Assembly: GCF_004785795.1 (NCBI RefSeq)
Contig: NZ_SRRO01000001.1
Span: 4,402,001 to 4,466,000 of the forward strand
DNA length: 64,000 bases
Direction of reading: 5' to 3'
Origin: Nocardioides eburneiflavus
Lineage (GTDB): Bacteria; Actinomycetota; Actinomycetes; Propionibacteriales; Nocardioidaceae
The translations under genes were made by a program, and so were the position numbers. Positions within the stretch are counted from its first letter, which is position 1. Each line of letters begins with the position of its first letter. Shown here piece after piece: positions 18,514-27,253 of this stretch. The notes under the pieces were generated by a model. That model saw only the letters and a list, made by a program, of their open reading frames with translations, was not told the DNA's origin and made no database searches.

Positions 18514-19622
18514 CCGATTCCGGCGACCCACTCGGCGTAGAAGATGCCGAGGCCCGTGGCGACCGCGAGGCCGGTGACGATCCAGAAGCGGATCACGATG
18601 GTGACCTGCTCCCAGCCGAGCATCTCGAAGTGGTGGTGCAGCGGCGTCATCCGGAAGACGCGGTAGCCGGGTTGGACGCGGAAGACGCTCCGGAAGAGAC
18701 CGCTGGCCCGGCTCAGCTTGAAGACCGAGACCTGGATCATCACCGAGACGGTGATCGCGACGAACAGCCCGCCGATGATCACGAGCAGCAGCTCGGTGCG
18801 GGTCATGATCGCGAAGCCGGCCATCGCCGCGCCGAGCGCCAGCGAGCCGGTGTCGCCCATCATGATCTGGGCGGGCGAGGCGTTCCACCAGAGGAAGCCG
18901 AAGCAGGCGCCGGTGATGGCGGCGGCGACCACGGCGAGGTCGAGCGGGTCGCGGACCTCGTAGCACTTGGGCCCGGCCTCGAGGGCGCACGACTGGCTGT
19001 TCTGCCAGATGTTGACCAGCGTGTAGGCCGCGAACACCAGGATCGAGGCGCCGCCCGCGAGGCCGTCGAGGCCGTCGGCGAGGTTCACCGCGTTGCTCGC
19101 ACCGGTCACGATGAGCCAGATCAGCAGGATCGCCACGACGGCGGGGAGCGTGATGCCCTCGTAGTCGCGGATGAAGGAGAGATGGTCGGAGGCCGGTCGC
19201 CAGCCGCGCTCGTCCTCGAGCGCGGGCGAGAGTGCGAGGAAGCCGAAGACCAGGCCGACGACGGTCTGGCCGATCATCTTCGCGCGGCTGCGCAGGCCGA
19301 GGTTGTGCTGGCGGCTGACCTTGAGGAAGTCGTCGAGGAACCCGACCGCGCCGATGCCGACGAGCAGGAAGAGCAGCAGCAGCGCGGAGGCCGTCGGCGC
19401 CGTCTGGGTGATCAGCTTGGCCGCGAAGTAGCCGATCACCGTGGCGAGGATGATCACCGCGCCACCCATGGTGGGCGTGCCCCGCTTGGTGTGGTGGGTC
19501 GTGGGGCCGTCGTCACGGATCGGCTGGCCGAACCCCTGGCGCGTGAAGAAGCGGATCGCGTAGCGCGTGCCGAGCAGCGAGATCAGCAGGGAGAGTCCTC
19601 CTCCGAACAGGATGGCTCTCAT
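18510..19622 (-). CDS. mraY: MraY, phospho-MurNAc-pentapeptide transferase
   Basis: Integral membrane enzyme that forms lipid I from UDP-MurNAc-pentapeptide and undecaprenyl phosphate. It has 370 residues and about ten membrane segments. Signatures are [12 protein letters not shown], the Asp pair in [35 protein letters not shown]-type stretch [12 protein letters not shown], and the HHHFE motif near the end ([11 protein letters not shown]). The start ATG overlaps the murF stop by 4 bases. Confidence 0.97.
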   Translation of the reverse strand: MRAILFGGGLSLLISLLGTRYAIRFFTRQGFGQPIRDDGPTTHHTKRGTPTMGGAVIILATVIGYFAAKLITQTAPTASALLLLFLLVGIGAVGFLDDFLKVSRQHNLGLRSRAKMIGQTVVGLVFGFLALSPALEDERGWRPASDHLSFIRDYEGITLPAVVAILLIWLIVTGASNAVNLADGLDGLAGGASILVFAAYTLVNIWQNSQSCALEAGPKCYEVRDPLDLAVVAAAITGACFGFLWWNASPAQIMMGDTGSLALGAAMAGFAIMTRTELLLVIIGGLFVAITVSVMIQVSVFKLSRASGLFRSVFRVQPGYRVFRMTPLHHHFEMLGWEQVTIVIRFWIVTGLAVATGLGIFYAEWVAGIG

Positions 19623-21037
19623 CTCGTGGTGCTCCCTTCGTTGCCGCCCCGGGTGAGGAGGTCGTCGGCGATCAGTTCCAGCGCCGCCCCCCTCGATGCC
19701 TTCACGAGGACGACATCAGCAGCCGAGACATTGTGCCGCAGCCAGTCGGCAGCCTCGCCACGCCCCGCCGTGGGGATGGTCACCCGGCCCGTGCCGCCCG
19801 CTCCGGAGCCCTCCCTGAACCCGTCGGCGATCGCGGCGGCGGCGGGCCCGACCGCGACGAGGACGTCGACGCCGACGTCCGCCGCGTAGGCCCCGACGCC
19901 GTGGTGGGCGGCGGCCGCCTCGTCGCCGAGCTCGCGCATCTCGCCGAGCACCGCGACCGTACGCCGACCGCTGCGCGAGCCGATGCCGGCGAGGGTCTCG
20001 AGGGCGGCGCGCATGGACTCGGGGTTCGCGTTGTAGGCGTCGTTGACCACCACGAGGCCGTCGGCGCGCTCAGTGAGCTCCATCCGCCAGCGGCTGGCCG
20101 GTCCGGCGTCGGCGAGCGAGTCGGCCACGGTGTCGAGGTCGAGGCCGGCGGCGAGCGCCATCGCCGCCGCCGCCGCGGCGTTGCGCCACTGGAAGGCGCC
20201 GACCTGGGCGAGATGGACCGTGGCGTAGGACCCCCGGTGCGCGAGCTCGAAGGACTGGCGGCCGATCTCGTCGGTGGTCACCTCGCTCACCGACACGTCG
20301 GGTGGGTGCCCGGCCGAGCCGTCGCCGAAGGTGGTCACGGTGGCGGACGTGCGGGCGGCCATCGCGGCGACCAGGTCGTCGTCGGCGTTGAGGACGGCCG
20401 TGCCGTCGGCCGCCAGGGCCTCGACGATCTCACCCTTGGCACGGGCGATCGCCTCGCGGTCGCCGAACTCGCCGATGTGGGCGGTGCCGACGTTGAGCAC
20501 GGCCGCGACGTGCGGCGGCGCGATCCGGCAGAGGTCGGCGATGTGGCCCACGCCCCGGGCGCCCATCTCGACGACGAGGTAGCGGGTCTCGGGCGTCGCG
20601 CGCAGGACGGTGAGCGGTACGCCGAGCTCGTTGTTGAAGTTGCCCCGGGTCGCCACGGTGGGGCCCGCCTCGGACAGCACGTGGGCGAGGTAGTCCTTGG
20701 TGCCGGTCTTGCCCTGCGACCCGGTCATCGCGAGGACCACCACGTCGGGCAGCCGGCTCACGACGTGGCGGGCCAGTCGCCCCAGCGCGGCGGTCACGTC
20801 GTCGACCACGACGGTCGGCAGCTCGGTCGGGCGGCTGCCCAGCACCGCGACGGCACCGGCGTCGCCGGCCGCCGACGCGAAGTCGTGGCCGTCGACGCGC
20901 TCCCCCGCCAGCGCCACGAACAGTCCGCCCGTCTCCGGCGTACGGGTGTCGACGAACGCAGCCCCCGTGACGGTCGCGGTGCCGTGGGCCACGCCACCGA
21001 CGACCTCGGCGACCTCGGCGAGGCTCATCTCGATCAT
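19619..21037 (-). CDS. murF: UDP-MurNAc-tripeptide--D-alanyl-D-alanine ligase
   Basis: Completes the pentapeptide stem by adding D-Ala-D-Ala. The 472 residues contain the N-terminal domain (VDTRTPETGGLFVAL), P-loop MTGSQGKTGTKDYL, GNFNNELGVPLTVL, VEMGARGVGHI, NVGTAHIGEFG, VVNDAYNANPESMRAAL and GEMRELGDEA. The ATG at 21037 forms ATGA with the murE stop; MSLAEV three codons later is an alternative start. Confidence 0.97.
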   Translation of the reverse strand: MIEMSLAEVAEVVGGVAHGTATVTGAAFVDTRTPETGGLFVALAGERVDGHDFASAAGDAGAVAVLGSRPTELPTVVVDDVTAALGRLARHVVSRLPDVVVLAMTGSQGKTGTKDYLAHVLSEAGPTVATRGNFNNELGVPLTVLRATPETRYLVVEMGARGVGHIADLCRIAPPHVAAVLNVGTAHIGEFGDREAIARAKGEIVEALAADGTAVLNADDDLVAAMAARTSATVTTFGDGSAGHPPDVSVSEVTTDEIGRQSFELAHRGSYATVHLAQVGAFQWRNAAAAAAMALAAGLDLDTVADSLADAGPASRWRMELTERADGLVVVNDAYNANPESMRAALETLAGIGSRSGRRTVAVLGEMRELGDEAAAAHHGVGAYAADVGVDVLVAVGPAAAAIADGFREGSGAGGTGRVTIPTAGRGEAADWLRHNVSAADVVLVKASRGAALELIADDLLTRGGNEGSTTR

Positions 21038-22602
21038 CGCGCGCCCCCGAGCCCGGAGATCTCCTCGGCGGCGACGACCCGGTCGTCGAACGGGTGCACC
21101 ACACCGCCGACCTCCTGGCCGGTCTCGTGTCCCTTGCCGGCGATCAGCACCACGTCGCCGGGACGGGCACGGCGTACGGCCTCGCGCACCGCGAGTCGGC
21201 GGTCGCCGATCTCGAGGACCTCCGCCGTCGCGCCGTCGGCCCCGGCCAGGACGGCGGCGCGGATCGAGGCGGCGTCCTCGGTGCGGGGGTTGTCGTCGGT
21301 CACGATCACGACGTCGGCCAGCCGGCCGGCGATCTCCCCCATCACCGGTCGCTTCGAGGTGTCGCGGTCACCGCCCGCCCCGACCACCACGACGACCTGG
21401 CCGTCGGTGAGCGGACGCAGCGTGGCGAGCACGGCCTCCAGCGCGTCGGGCTTGTGGGCGTAGTCGACGACCACGGTGAAGTCCTGCCCGGCCGACACCG
21501 GCTCGAGGCGACCCGGTACGCCGCCGACCTGCGCGATGCCGTCCGCGACCCGGCGCGGGTCGAGGCCGGCGAGGGCGGCGGACGCGATCGCTGCGAGGGC
21601 GTTGGAGACGTTGAACTCACCGGGGAGGCGGACCGCTGAGGGGACCTCGACCCCGGGGCCGCGGACGGTGAAGGTCGCACCGTGCGGGCCGAGGTCCACG
21701 TCGACGGCCTGCCAGTCGGCGTCGGCACCGCGCGAGGAGTAGGTCGCCATCGGGATCGTGGCGACGTCGAGGAGCCGACGGCCGAAGTCGTCGTCGAGGT
21801 TGGTGAGGCCGACCGCCGCGCGCTCCGGCGTGAAGAGGCCGGCCTTGGCGGCGAAGTAGTCGTCGAGGTCGGCGTGGAAGTCGAGGTGGTCGCGACCGAG
21901 GTTGAGGAACACCGCCACGTCGAAGACCACCCCGTCGACCCGGCCCATCACCAGCGCGTGGCTGGAGACCTCCATCGCACAGGTGTCCACGCCACGCTCG
22001 CGCATCACCGCGAAGAGGCCGTGCAGGTCGGGCGCCTCGGGCGTGGTGAGCTGGGTCTTCACGTCCTCCCCGGCGATCCGCGTGCCGACCGTGCCGATCA
22101 CGGCCGACGTCACGCCCGCCGCGGTGAGGCCCTGCTCGAGCACGCGGGTCGTGGTGGTCTTGCCCTGCGTGCCGGTCACGCCGATGACCCGCAATCCCGT
22201 GGCGGGCTCGCCGTGGAGGTGGGCGGCGAGGCGGCCGAGGACGCGGCGCGGGTCGGGCACCACGATCGCGGGCGTGCCCTCCGGCAGCCGGTCCGCACCG
22301 GCGGCGTCGGTCAGCACGCCCACGGCGCCGGCAGCGAGCGCCTGCTCGGCGAAGTCCGCGCCGTGGGCCCGGGCACCCGGGAGGGCGGCGTACAGGTCAC
22401 CGGGCCGCAGGCGTGCGGTGCTCAGCGAGAGGCCGGACACGGCGACGGCCAAGTCGCCGTGACGGACCACGCCCGAGCCGGGCGGGAGGGCGGTGGACAG
22501 CCAGTCGGCGAGCTCCGCGGCGGAGGTCGACGGGGCCACGCGCGGGCGCGTCGCGCTGCCCGGGTCTGCTGCGTGGTCCACCGGCCGAGCGTATCGACTC
22601 AC
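21034..22602 (-). CDS. murE: UDP-MurNAc-tripeptide synthetase, diaminopimelate-adding type
   Basis: Adds the third stem-peptide residue. The 522 residues hold GVTGTQGKTTTTRVLEQGL (P-loop), the LTTPEAPDLHG loop, MEVSSHALVMGRV, NLGRDHLDFH and the specificity motif DDNPRTEDA. A DNPR motif is the hallmark of diaminopimelate-adding MurE; whether LL- or meso-DAP is used cannot be read here, though Nocardioides typically uses LL-DAP. The start was chosen as GTG at 22602, giving GTGA with the ftsI stop as at other joints in this cluster; an internal GTG at 22581 is possible. Confidence 0.95.
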   Translation of the reverse strand: MSRYARPVDHAADPGSATRPRVAPSTSAAELADWLSTALPPGSGVVRHGDLAVAVSGLSLSTARLRPGDLYAALPGARAHGADFAEQALAAGAVGVLTDAAGADRLPEGTPAIVVPDPRRVLGRLAAHLHGEPATGLRVIGVTGTQGKTTTTRVLEQGLTAAGVTSAVIGTVGTRIAGEDVKTQLTTPEAPDLHGLFAVMRERGVDTCAMEVSSHALVMGRVDGVVFDVAVFLNLGRDHLDFHADLDDYFAAKAGLFTPERAAVGLTNLDDDFGRRLLDVATIPMATYSSRGADADWQAVDVDLGPHGATFTVRGPGVEVPSAVRLPGEFNVSNALAAIASAALAGLDPRRVADGIAQVGGVPGRLEPVSAGQDFTVVVDYAHKPDALEAVLATLRPLTDGQVVVVVGAGGDRDTSKRPVMGEIAGRLADVVIVTDDNPRTEDAASIRAAVLAGADGATAEVLEIGDRRLAVREAVRRARPGDVVLIAGKGHETGQEVGGVVHPFDDRVVAAEEISGLGGAR

Positions 22603-24374
22603 CACTCGACGGGGAGACGCGACGGCGTGCCGCCGGTCGGCTCCACGCCGTAGCGGCCGAGGACGTAGCCCATGATCCGCGAGAACACCGGACCGGCCAC
22701 CGATCCGCCGCCGCCGTCGACCTTGGGGGCGTGGACCACGACGTAGACGGTGAAGCGGGCGTCGTCGGCCGGGGCGAACCCGCCGAAGGACAGCGACGTG
22801 CTGCCGTCGTAGCAGCCGCACTCGGGGTCCACGCGCTGCGCGGTGCCGGTCTTGCCGGCCACGAGGTAGCCCGGGACCTGGGCGCGAGGCGCGACGCCGT
22901 CCTCGGGGTCGACGACCTTCTCCATCATCTTCGCGGTGGCGCGGGCCGCCTGCTTGCTCACCACGCGCGAGCGGGTGGCGACGTCGGTCCCGACGGTGAC
23001 GCCGTCGTCGGTGACCGCGGCGCCGGAGATCACGCTCGGGGAGACCCGTACGCCGCCGTTGGCGATCGTGTTGACCGCCGCGGCCATCTGGACGACGTTG
23101 ACCGACAGCGACTGCCCGAAGGCCACGCGGTCCTTGGTCTGCGACGTCATCGCCTCACCGGGCGTGAGGATGCCGGGGGTCTCGCCGCGGACACCGATGT
23201 CGGTCCGCCGGCCGAGCCCGAAGCGGTTGAGGTAGTCGACGAGCTGCACCGGCGTGAACGCGTCGGCCGCGAGCACGGTGCCGATGTTGGACGACTTCGC
23301 GATGATGCCGGCCAGGGTCAGCCGGATGTTGCCGTGGTCGAACCAGTCGCCGATGACCCGGTCCTGGCGAGCGAGGTTCGGCGGGACCTTGAAGCGCTGC
23401 CGCGGGAAGGCCTTGCCGGCGTCGATGAGCGCGGCCGCGGTGAGCACCTTCTCGACCGAGCCCGGCTCGTAGGTGTCGCTCATCGCCCGTGAGCCGAGGT
23501 CGTCGGTGGACGCCGCCTCGGTGGGCTCGTTGGCGTCGAAGGTGGGCACGTCGGCGAGCGCGAGGACCTCGCCGGTGCGGGTGTCCATGACGACGGCCGC
23601 ACCGCTCTCGGCGCGGTACTGCTGGACGGTCTGGGCCAGCACCTTCTGGGTGAACCACTGGAGGTCGCGGTCGATCGTCGTGCGCAGCGGAGCGCCGTTC
23701 TGGGCTGCCTTGAGGGTGCTCTCGCGCAGCGGGATCCGTACGCCCTTGCCGGAGTTGGACTGCCAGGTGGCCTCGCCGTCGACACCGGCGAGCTGCTTGT
23801 CGAAGGTGCGCTCGAAGCCGCCGAGCGGCTCGTCGGTGCCCATGTAGCCGAGCAGGTTGGCCGCCACGTCGCCCGCGGGATAGGCGCGGATCGGGTCGTC
23901 CTCGAGGCGGATGCCCTCGAAGCCGGCGTCCTCGACCGCGGCGAGCGTGTCGCCCGCGAGGGTGCTCGGCACCCGCCGGGCGACGTACTCGTAGCGGCTG
24001 CCCTCGTTGCGACCCTCCAGCGCGGTGAGTGCCTTGAAGTAGTCGATGGAGAGCCGTTCCGACAGGAGGGTGGCGAGCTCGGGTGCCCGGTCGGCGGTGA
24101 GAGCGGGGTCGGCGATGACCATCTTGCCCTTGACCGAGTCGGCGAGCGGGATGCCGTTGCGGTCGAGGATGTCGCCGCGCTCGGCCGGGAGCGTCACCCG
24201 GGCCGCGCCCTCGGCAGCGGCCATGGCGGCGTACGACTGCGGGTCGACGCCCTGCAGCTGCACGAGCCGGGCGCCGAAGAACGAGAGGGCCATCGCGATC
24301 ACGACGAAGCCGATCCGCAGGCGTAGCATCGGCGCGCCGCGCGAGGCGCCACGCCTGGTGCGGGTGCTCGGCAC
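22599..24374 (-). CDS. ftsI: FtsI/PBP3, septal class B penicillin-binding protein
   Basis: Transpeptidase that cross-links septal peptidoglycan with FtsW. The 591 residues include one N-terminal membrane anchor (about 18-40), the pedestal domain, and a transpeptidase domain with the catalytic serine in SVEK (YEPGSVEKVLTAAAL), SSN (AKSSNIGTVLAAD) and KTGTAQRVDPE. Variation from the commoner SxFK to SVEK is visible but keeps Ser and Lys. The GTG start at 24374 is 88 bp after the ftsL stop. Confidence 0.96.
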   Translation of the reverse strand: MPSTRTRRGASRGAPMLRLRIGFVVIAMALSFFGARLVQLQGVDPQSYAAMAAAEGAARVTLPAERGDILDRNGIPLADSVKGKMVIADPALTADRAPELATLLSERLSIDYFKALTALEGRNEGSRYEYVARRVPSTLAGDTLAAVEDAGFEGIRLEDDPIRAYPAGDVAANLLGYMGTDEPLGGFERTFDKQLAGVDGEATWQSNSGKGVRIPLRESTLKAAQNGAPLRTTIDRDLQWFTQKVLAQTVQQYRAESGAAVVMDTRTGEVLALADVPTFDANEPTEAASTDDLGSRAMSDTYEPGSVEKVLTAAALIDAGKAFPRQRFKVPPNLARQDRVIGDWFDHGNIRLTLAGIIAKSSNIGTVLAADAFTPVQLVDYLNRFGLGRRTDIGVRGETPGILTPGEAMTSQTKDRVAFGQSLSVNVVQMAAAVNTIANGGVRVSPSVISGAAVTDDGVTVGTDVATRSRVVSKQAARATAKMMEKVVDPEDGVAPRAQVPGYLVAGKTGTAQRVDPECGCYDGSTSLSFGGFAPADDARFTVYVVVHAPKVDGGGGSVAGPVFSRIMGYVLGRYGVEPTGGTPSRLPVEW

Positions 24375-24462
24375 TGGTCTCCCTCTCCTGCCGACTCCGG
24401 TCTGGAGGCGGCGTGATCGTCAATCTAGGTCGGTCATCGCGTCGATCGGCGCGACCGCGCCG

Positions 24463-25038
24463 TCAGCGGTCGCGGTTCTTGCGCTGCTTGCCCTGCTGGC
24501 CGGTCGGCTCCGCTGCGGCCGCTGCGGCCGCGGCCTGCTCCTCCGCCGTCGGCGTGGCGGGCACCTCGACGACGATCGGCGCCGGAGCGAGGTTGGCCGG
24601 CTTGATCGGCGCCGGCGGTTGCAGCTGGATCGCGTTCTCGCGGGTGGCCGGCGTGCGCACGCCGCTCGTCCTGCCCGACTCGAGGTCGAGGAAGACGGGC
24701 GCGGAGGGGATGACCATCCCCATCTGCTGGGCCTGCGTCGCGACCCGCTGCGGGTCGCGGAGCTCGTCGAGCTCCATGCGCAGCGTCTGCTCGCGGGCGG
24801 CGAGCGTGTCGGCCTGGCTCTCCAGCGACGACGCCGCGAACGACGCCTGCTGCATCGAGGTGTTGAACAGCAGCAGCCCGACGATGCCACCCACGAGGAC
24901 CAGGCTCACGAGCGTCACGAACGGCACCCGCGGCGCCCGGCTCCGCACCCGCGGCACCACGGTGAGGCGGGCCCGGTCGACGGCCTCCTGGGCGATGCGG
25001 GTGACGCGCGTGCGTGGCTGGAGGGCGGGACTGCTCAT
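24463..25038 (-). CDS. ftsL: FtsL-like division protein
   Basis: 191-residue bitopic protein between rsmH and ftsI, the usual ftsL position (Rv2164c position). It has a cytoplasmic Arg-rich N-terminus, one membrane segment (about 38-60, [21 protein letters not shown]), a periplasmic coiled coil (about 63-110, [26 protein letters not shown]) and a long Pro/Ala-rich tail ending with many Arg/Lys. Sequence conservation in FtsL is low, so the name rests on position and architecture. The ATG overlaps the rsmH stop by 4 bases. Confidence 0.85.
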   Translation of the reverse strand: MSSPALQPRTRVTRIAQEAVDRARLTVVPRVRSRAPRVPFVTLVSLVLVGGIVGLLLFNTSMQQASFAASSLESQADTLAAREQTLRMELDELRDPQRVATQAQQMGMVIPSAPVFLDLESGRTSGVRTPATRENAIQLQPPAPIKPANLAPAPIVVEVPATPTAEEQAAAAAAAAEPTGQQGKQRKNRDR

Positions 25039-26021
25039 CGGGCGACTCCTGGGGAAGTGGAGCGGGTGGCTGGACGAGGCCGGACACGCTCGACGGCGCG
25101 CAGGCGTACGGAGGCGGCTCGGGGGTTCTCGGCGATCTCGTGCTCGTCGGCCTGCTCCGCGCCCCGGGTGACCAGGCGAAGCGCGGGCTCGGCGCCCTCG
25201 GGCACGAACGGCAGGTCCGGCGGCACGTCGAGGCGGGTGGCGTCGGCGAAGGCCCGCTTGACCAGGCGGTCCTCGAGGGAGTGGTAGGACTCCACGACCA
25301 CGCGGCCACCGACCCCGATCACCTCGATCGAGGCGGGGATGGCCCGGCGCAGCACGGCGAGCTCGTCGTTGACCGCCATCCGCAGGGCCTGGAAGGTGCG
25401 CTTGGCCGGGTGGCCGCCCGTACGACGTGCCGGCGCGGGGATCGTCGCGTAGAGCAGCTCGACCAGCTCGGCGCTGGAGGAGAACGGCGTCGTCTCCCGG
25501 CGGCGGACCACCTCGCGGGCGATCCTGCTGGCGAACTTCTCCTCGCCGTACTCCCGCAGGATGCGGGTGAGCTCCTGGGCGGTCGCGGTGTTGAGGAGGT
25601 CGGCAGCGGTCTGCCCGGTCGTGGGGTCCATCCGCATGTCGAGCGGCGCGTCCTCGGCGTAGGCGAAGCCACGCTCGCGGACATCGAGCTGCATGGAGGA
25701 GACGCCGAGGTCGAAGAAGACGGCGTCGACGTGGTCGAGGCCGAGCGAGGCGACCACCTCGGGCAGCTCGTCGTAGACCGCGTGCACCGCGGTGAAGCGG
25801 TCGCCGTGGGCGGCGAGCCGCTCGCTCGCCATCCGGAGGGCCTCGGGGTCGCGGTCGATCCCGATGACGCGGGCCTGCGGGAGTCGCTCGAGGACGGCCT
25901 CGCTGTGGCCGCCGAGGCCGAGGGTGCAGTCGAGGTAGACCGAGCCGGGGGACTCGAGCGCAGGCGTCAGCAGGGCGACGACCCGGTCGAGGAGCACCGG
26001 GGCGTGGCGGGGAGTCGTCAT
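25035..26021 (-). CDS. rsmH: 16S rRNA m4C1402 methyltransferase RsmH
   Basis: SAM-dependent N4-methyltransferase (MraW) acting on the ribosomal P site. The 328 residues show [13 protein letters not shown], the SAM loop [59 protein letters not shown] and the C-terminal [17 protein letters not shown]. Full length, no frameshift. It lies 4 bp downstream of the small membrane ORF. Confidence 0.97.
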   Translation of the reverse strand: MTTPRHAPVLLDRVVALLTPALESPGSVYLDCTLGLGGHSEAVLERLPQARVIGIDRDPEALRMASERLAAHGDRFTAVHAVYDELPEVVASLGLDHVDAVFFDLGVSSMQLDVRERGFAYAEDAPLDMRMDPTTGQTAADLLNTATAQELTRILREYGEEKFASRIAREVVRRRETTPFSSSAELVELLYATIPAPARRTGGHPAKRTFQALRMAVNDELAVLRRAIPASIEVIGVGGRVVVESYHSLEDRLVKRAFADATRLDVPPDLPFVPEGAEPALRLVTRGAEQADEHEIAENPRAASVRLRAVERVRPRPATRSTSPGVAR

Positions 26022-26025
26022 CTGC

Positions 26026-26187
26026 TCAGCCCTGGGATCCCAGGTGCGTGAGCAGGAGGAGCGCCAGGGCGAGGCCGCACGCCGTGGCTGCGGAGAACGC
26101 GATCAGGGCGGCCGCCTCGCGCGCCTGGTCACGCACCCGCAGCGGCGGTGCCGCGGCGGTGCGTCCCAAGGGCTGGGTGGTGCTCAT
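26026..26187 (-). CDS. Small single-pass membrane protein between mraZ and rsmH
   Basis: 53 residues from the ATG at 26187 ([10 protein letters not shown]...). A basic cytoplasmic stretch ([12 protein letters not shown]) is followed by one membrane helix (about 30-50, [22 protein letters not shown]) and LGSQG. The stop is 4 bp before rsmH, so it is surely co-transcribed. A longer open frame starts at 26286 but runs through 13-bp tandem repeats, so the shorter start is preferred. No family is recognised; the position inside the dcw cluster suggests an envelope or division accessory role (inference). Confidence 0.65.
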   Translation of the reverse strand: MSTTQPLGRTAAAPPLRVRDQAREAAALIAFSAATACGLALALLLLTHLGSQG

Positions 26188-26204
26188 GGTCTCGACCCCA
26201 CTTG

Positions 26205-26256
26205 TTGCTGCTGGCGTGTGCTGCTGACGTGTGCTGCTGACGTGTGCTGCTGACGT
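26205..26256. repeat. Four 13-bp tandem repeats upstream of the small dcw ORF
   Basis: The unit GTGCTGCTGACGT occurs three times exactly (26218-26230, 26231-26243, 26244-26256), preceded by one variant copy (TTGCTGCTGGCGT, 26205-26217). It lies in the mraZ-to-small-ORF spacer, in what would be the mRNA leader of that ORF. Confidence 0.9.
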
Positions 26257-26272
26257 GCGTGCCGACGTTGGC

Positions 26273-26321
26273 GGTGCGGCTGACACCCCCCGTCGTGTGG
26301 CACGGGGTGAGCCGCCGCACC
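26273..26321. other. Bulged stem-loop in the mraZ-rsmH spacer
   Basis: GGTGCGGCT (26273-26281) pairs with AGCCGC/CGCACC (26310-26321) with a 3-nt bulge. Inside, CACCCCCCGT pairs with ACGGGGTG with a 2-nt bulge. It is downstream of mraZ, so it may be an attenuator between mraZ and the rest of the cluster. Confidence 0.45.
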
Positions 26322-26470
26322 AGGTCCCTGCCCGCTCCCCTGCGCTGGGAAGTGCCCTCTGGTGCCGGGGAAGTGCCCCAGATGGCCCACGCGAGGAGCG
26401 GGCTCGAGACCTGGTGATGCGGGTCGCGACGTCAGCTGTGGAGTTGTCGGGCGGTGCGGGTGCGGGTGGT

Positions 26471-26899
26471 TCAGATGCCGGGGAAGACCTCGTCGCTGAG
26501 CTCGGAGAACTTCTGCTCCTGCTCCTCGGAGTAGGTCGCCCAGGCGGTCGGGTCCCAGATCTCGATCCGGTTCATCGATCCGATGACGACGCACTCCTTG
26601 CGGAGCGAGGCGTACTCCCGCAGCGGTGCCGGGATGTTGATGCGCCCCTGCTTGTCCGGCACCTCCTGGCTGGCGGCGGCGAACAGCATGCGGACGTAGT
26701 CGCGGGTGTTCTTCTGCGTGACCGGCGCCTCTCGGAGCCGGTCGGTGAGCCTCCCGAAGTCCTCCAGCGACCAGACGGTGAGGCAGCGCTCCTGCCCCCT
26801 GGTCACCACGAGTCCCTCCGTCAGCTCGTCCCTGAACTTCGCCGGGAGGAAGAGCCGGCCCTTCTCGTCGAGCTTGGGCGTGTAGGTGCCGAAGAACAT
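26471..26899 (-). CDS. mraZ: MraZ, transcriptional regulator of the dcw cluster
   Basis: 142-residue AbrB-like DNA-binding protein with two SpoVT/AbrB repeats. The first contains [23 protein letters not shown] and the second [18 protein letters not shown], each with the DxxGR signature. It binds direct repeats upstream of its own gene and represses or tunes the cluster. The ATG at 26899 has GGGGAGG spaced 6 nt; the upstream extension of the frame overlaps the promoter and is rejected. Four GTGG repeats at 10-bp period lie just upstream, as expected for autoregulation. Confidence 0.96.
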   Translation of the reverse strand: MFFGTYTPKLDEKGRLFLPAKFRDELTEGLVVTRGQERCLTVWSLEDFGRLTDRLREAPVTQKNTRDYVRMLFAAASQEVPDKQGRINIPAPLREYASLRKECVVIGSMNRIEIWDPTAWATYSEEQEQKFSELSDEVFPGI

Positions 26900-26941
26900 C
26901 CGGCACCTCCCCTTGCTCGGCGGGCAGATCGACCCTGTCCC

Positions 26942-26981
26942 CCACTTCGCCCCACAGTACGCCACTTTCCTCCACCGTCAA
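26942..26981 (-). promoter_or_regulatory. mraZ promoter overlapping a four-repeat MraZ box
   Basis: On the minus strand GTGG occurs at 26975, 26965, 26955 and 26945 (CCAC at 26942, 26952, 26962 and 26972 on the plus strand), exactly 10 bp apart. This matches the direct-repeat arrangement bound by the ring-shaped MraZ. A promoter is superimposed: -35 TTGACG (26976-26981), a 16-bp spacer, and -10 TACTGT (26954-26959). Bound MraZ would cover the promoter. Confidence 0.85.
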
Positions 26982-26996
26982 CCAGATTCAGCGTGT

Positions 26997-27008
26997 TTCA
27001 CGCGTGAA
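26997..27008. other. 12-bp palindrome in the mraZ-moxR gap
   Basis: TTCACGCGTGAA is a perfect palindrome in the 354-bp divergent gap, upstream of the mraZ -35. It resembles ParB parS but has two extra central bases, so it is more likely a repressor operator or chance. Confidence 0.4.
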
Positions 27009-27187
27009 TTTCGGTGATCCGGCGGCTCTCGTACCCGCCGGCTCGCGACCGCCGATCGGGCCGGCCGAGCGGGAGCGGACGCGTTCCCACGCTCAGGACG
27101 GCCGGACCGGACCCCGGGTGGAGCGCCGGTGGGGAGCAGCGGCCAGGGGTGGTGGAGCGAAGTGGGGAAAGCCGTGCGAGCAGGTGT

Positions 27188-27212
27188 GTATGTTGCGCGC
27201 ACCACATACCGT
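27188..27212 (+). promoter_or_regulatory. Operator-like inverted repeat and -10 upstream of moxR
   Basis: GTATGT (27188-27193) and ACATAC (27204-27209) form a perfect inverted repeat with 10-nt spacing. TACCGT (27207-27212) fits a TANNNT -10 and would give a leader of about 35 nt before the GTG at 27254. The rest of 26982-27253 shows no gene. Confidence 0.5.
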
Positions 27213-27253
27213 GTTCTCAGCGTGACGAGGACGGACGAGGGGACGTAACAGAC

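Noticed and set aside
26205..26256. CRISPR or coding repeat
   Set aside because: Unit only 13 bp with no spacers; the frame across it has no supported start.
26991..27010. Possible ParB parS site
   Set aside because: TGTTTCACGCGTGAA has two extra central bases and a broken right arm relative to TGTTTCACGTGAAACA.
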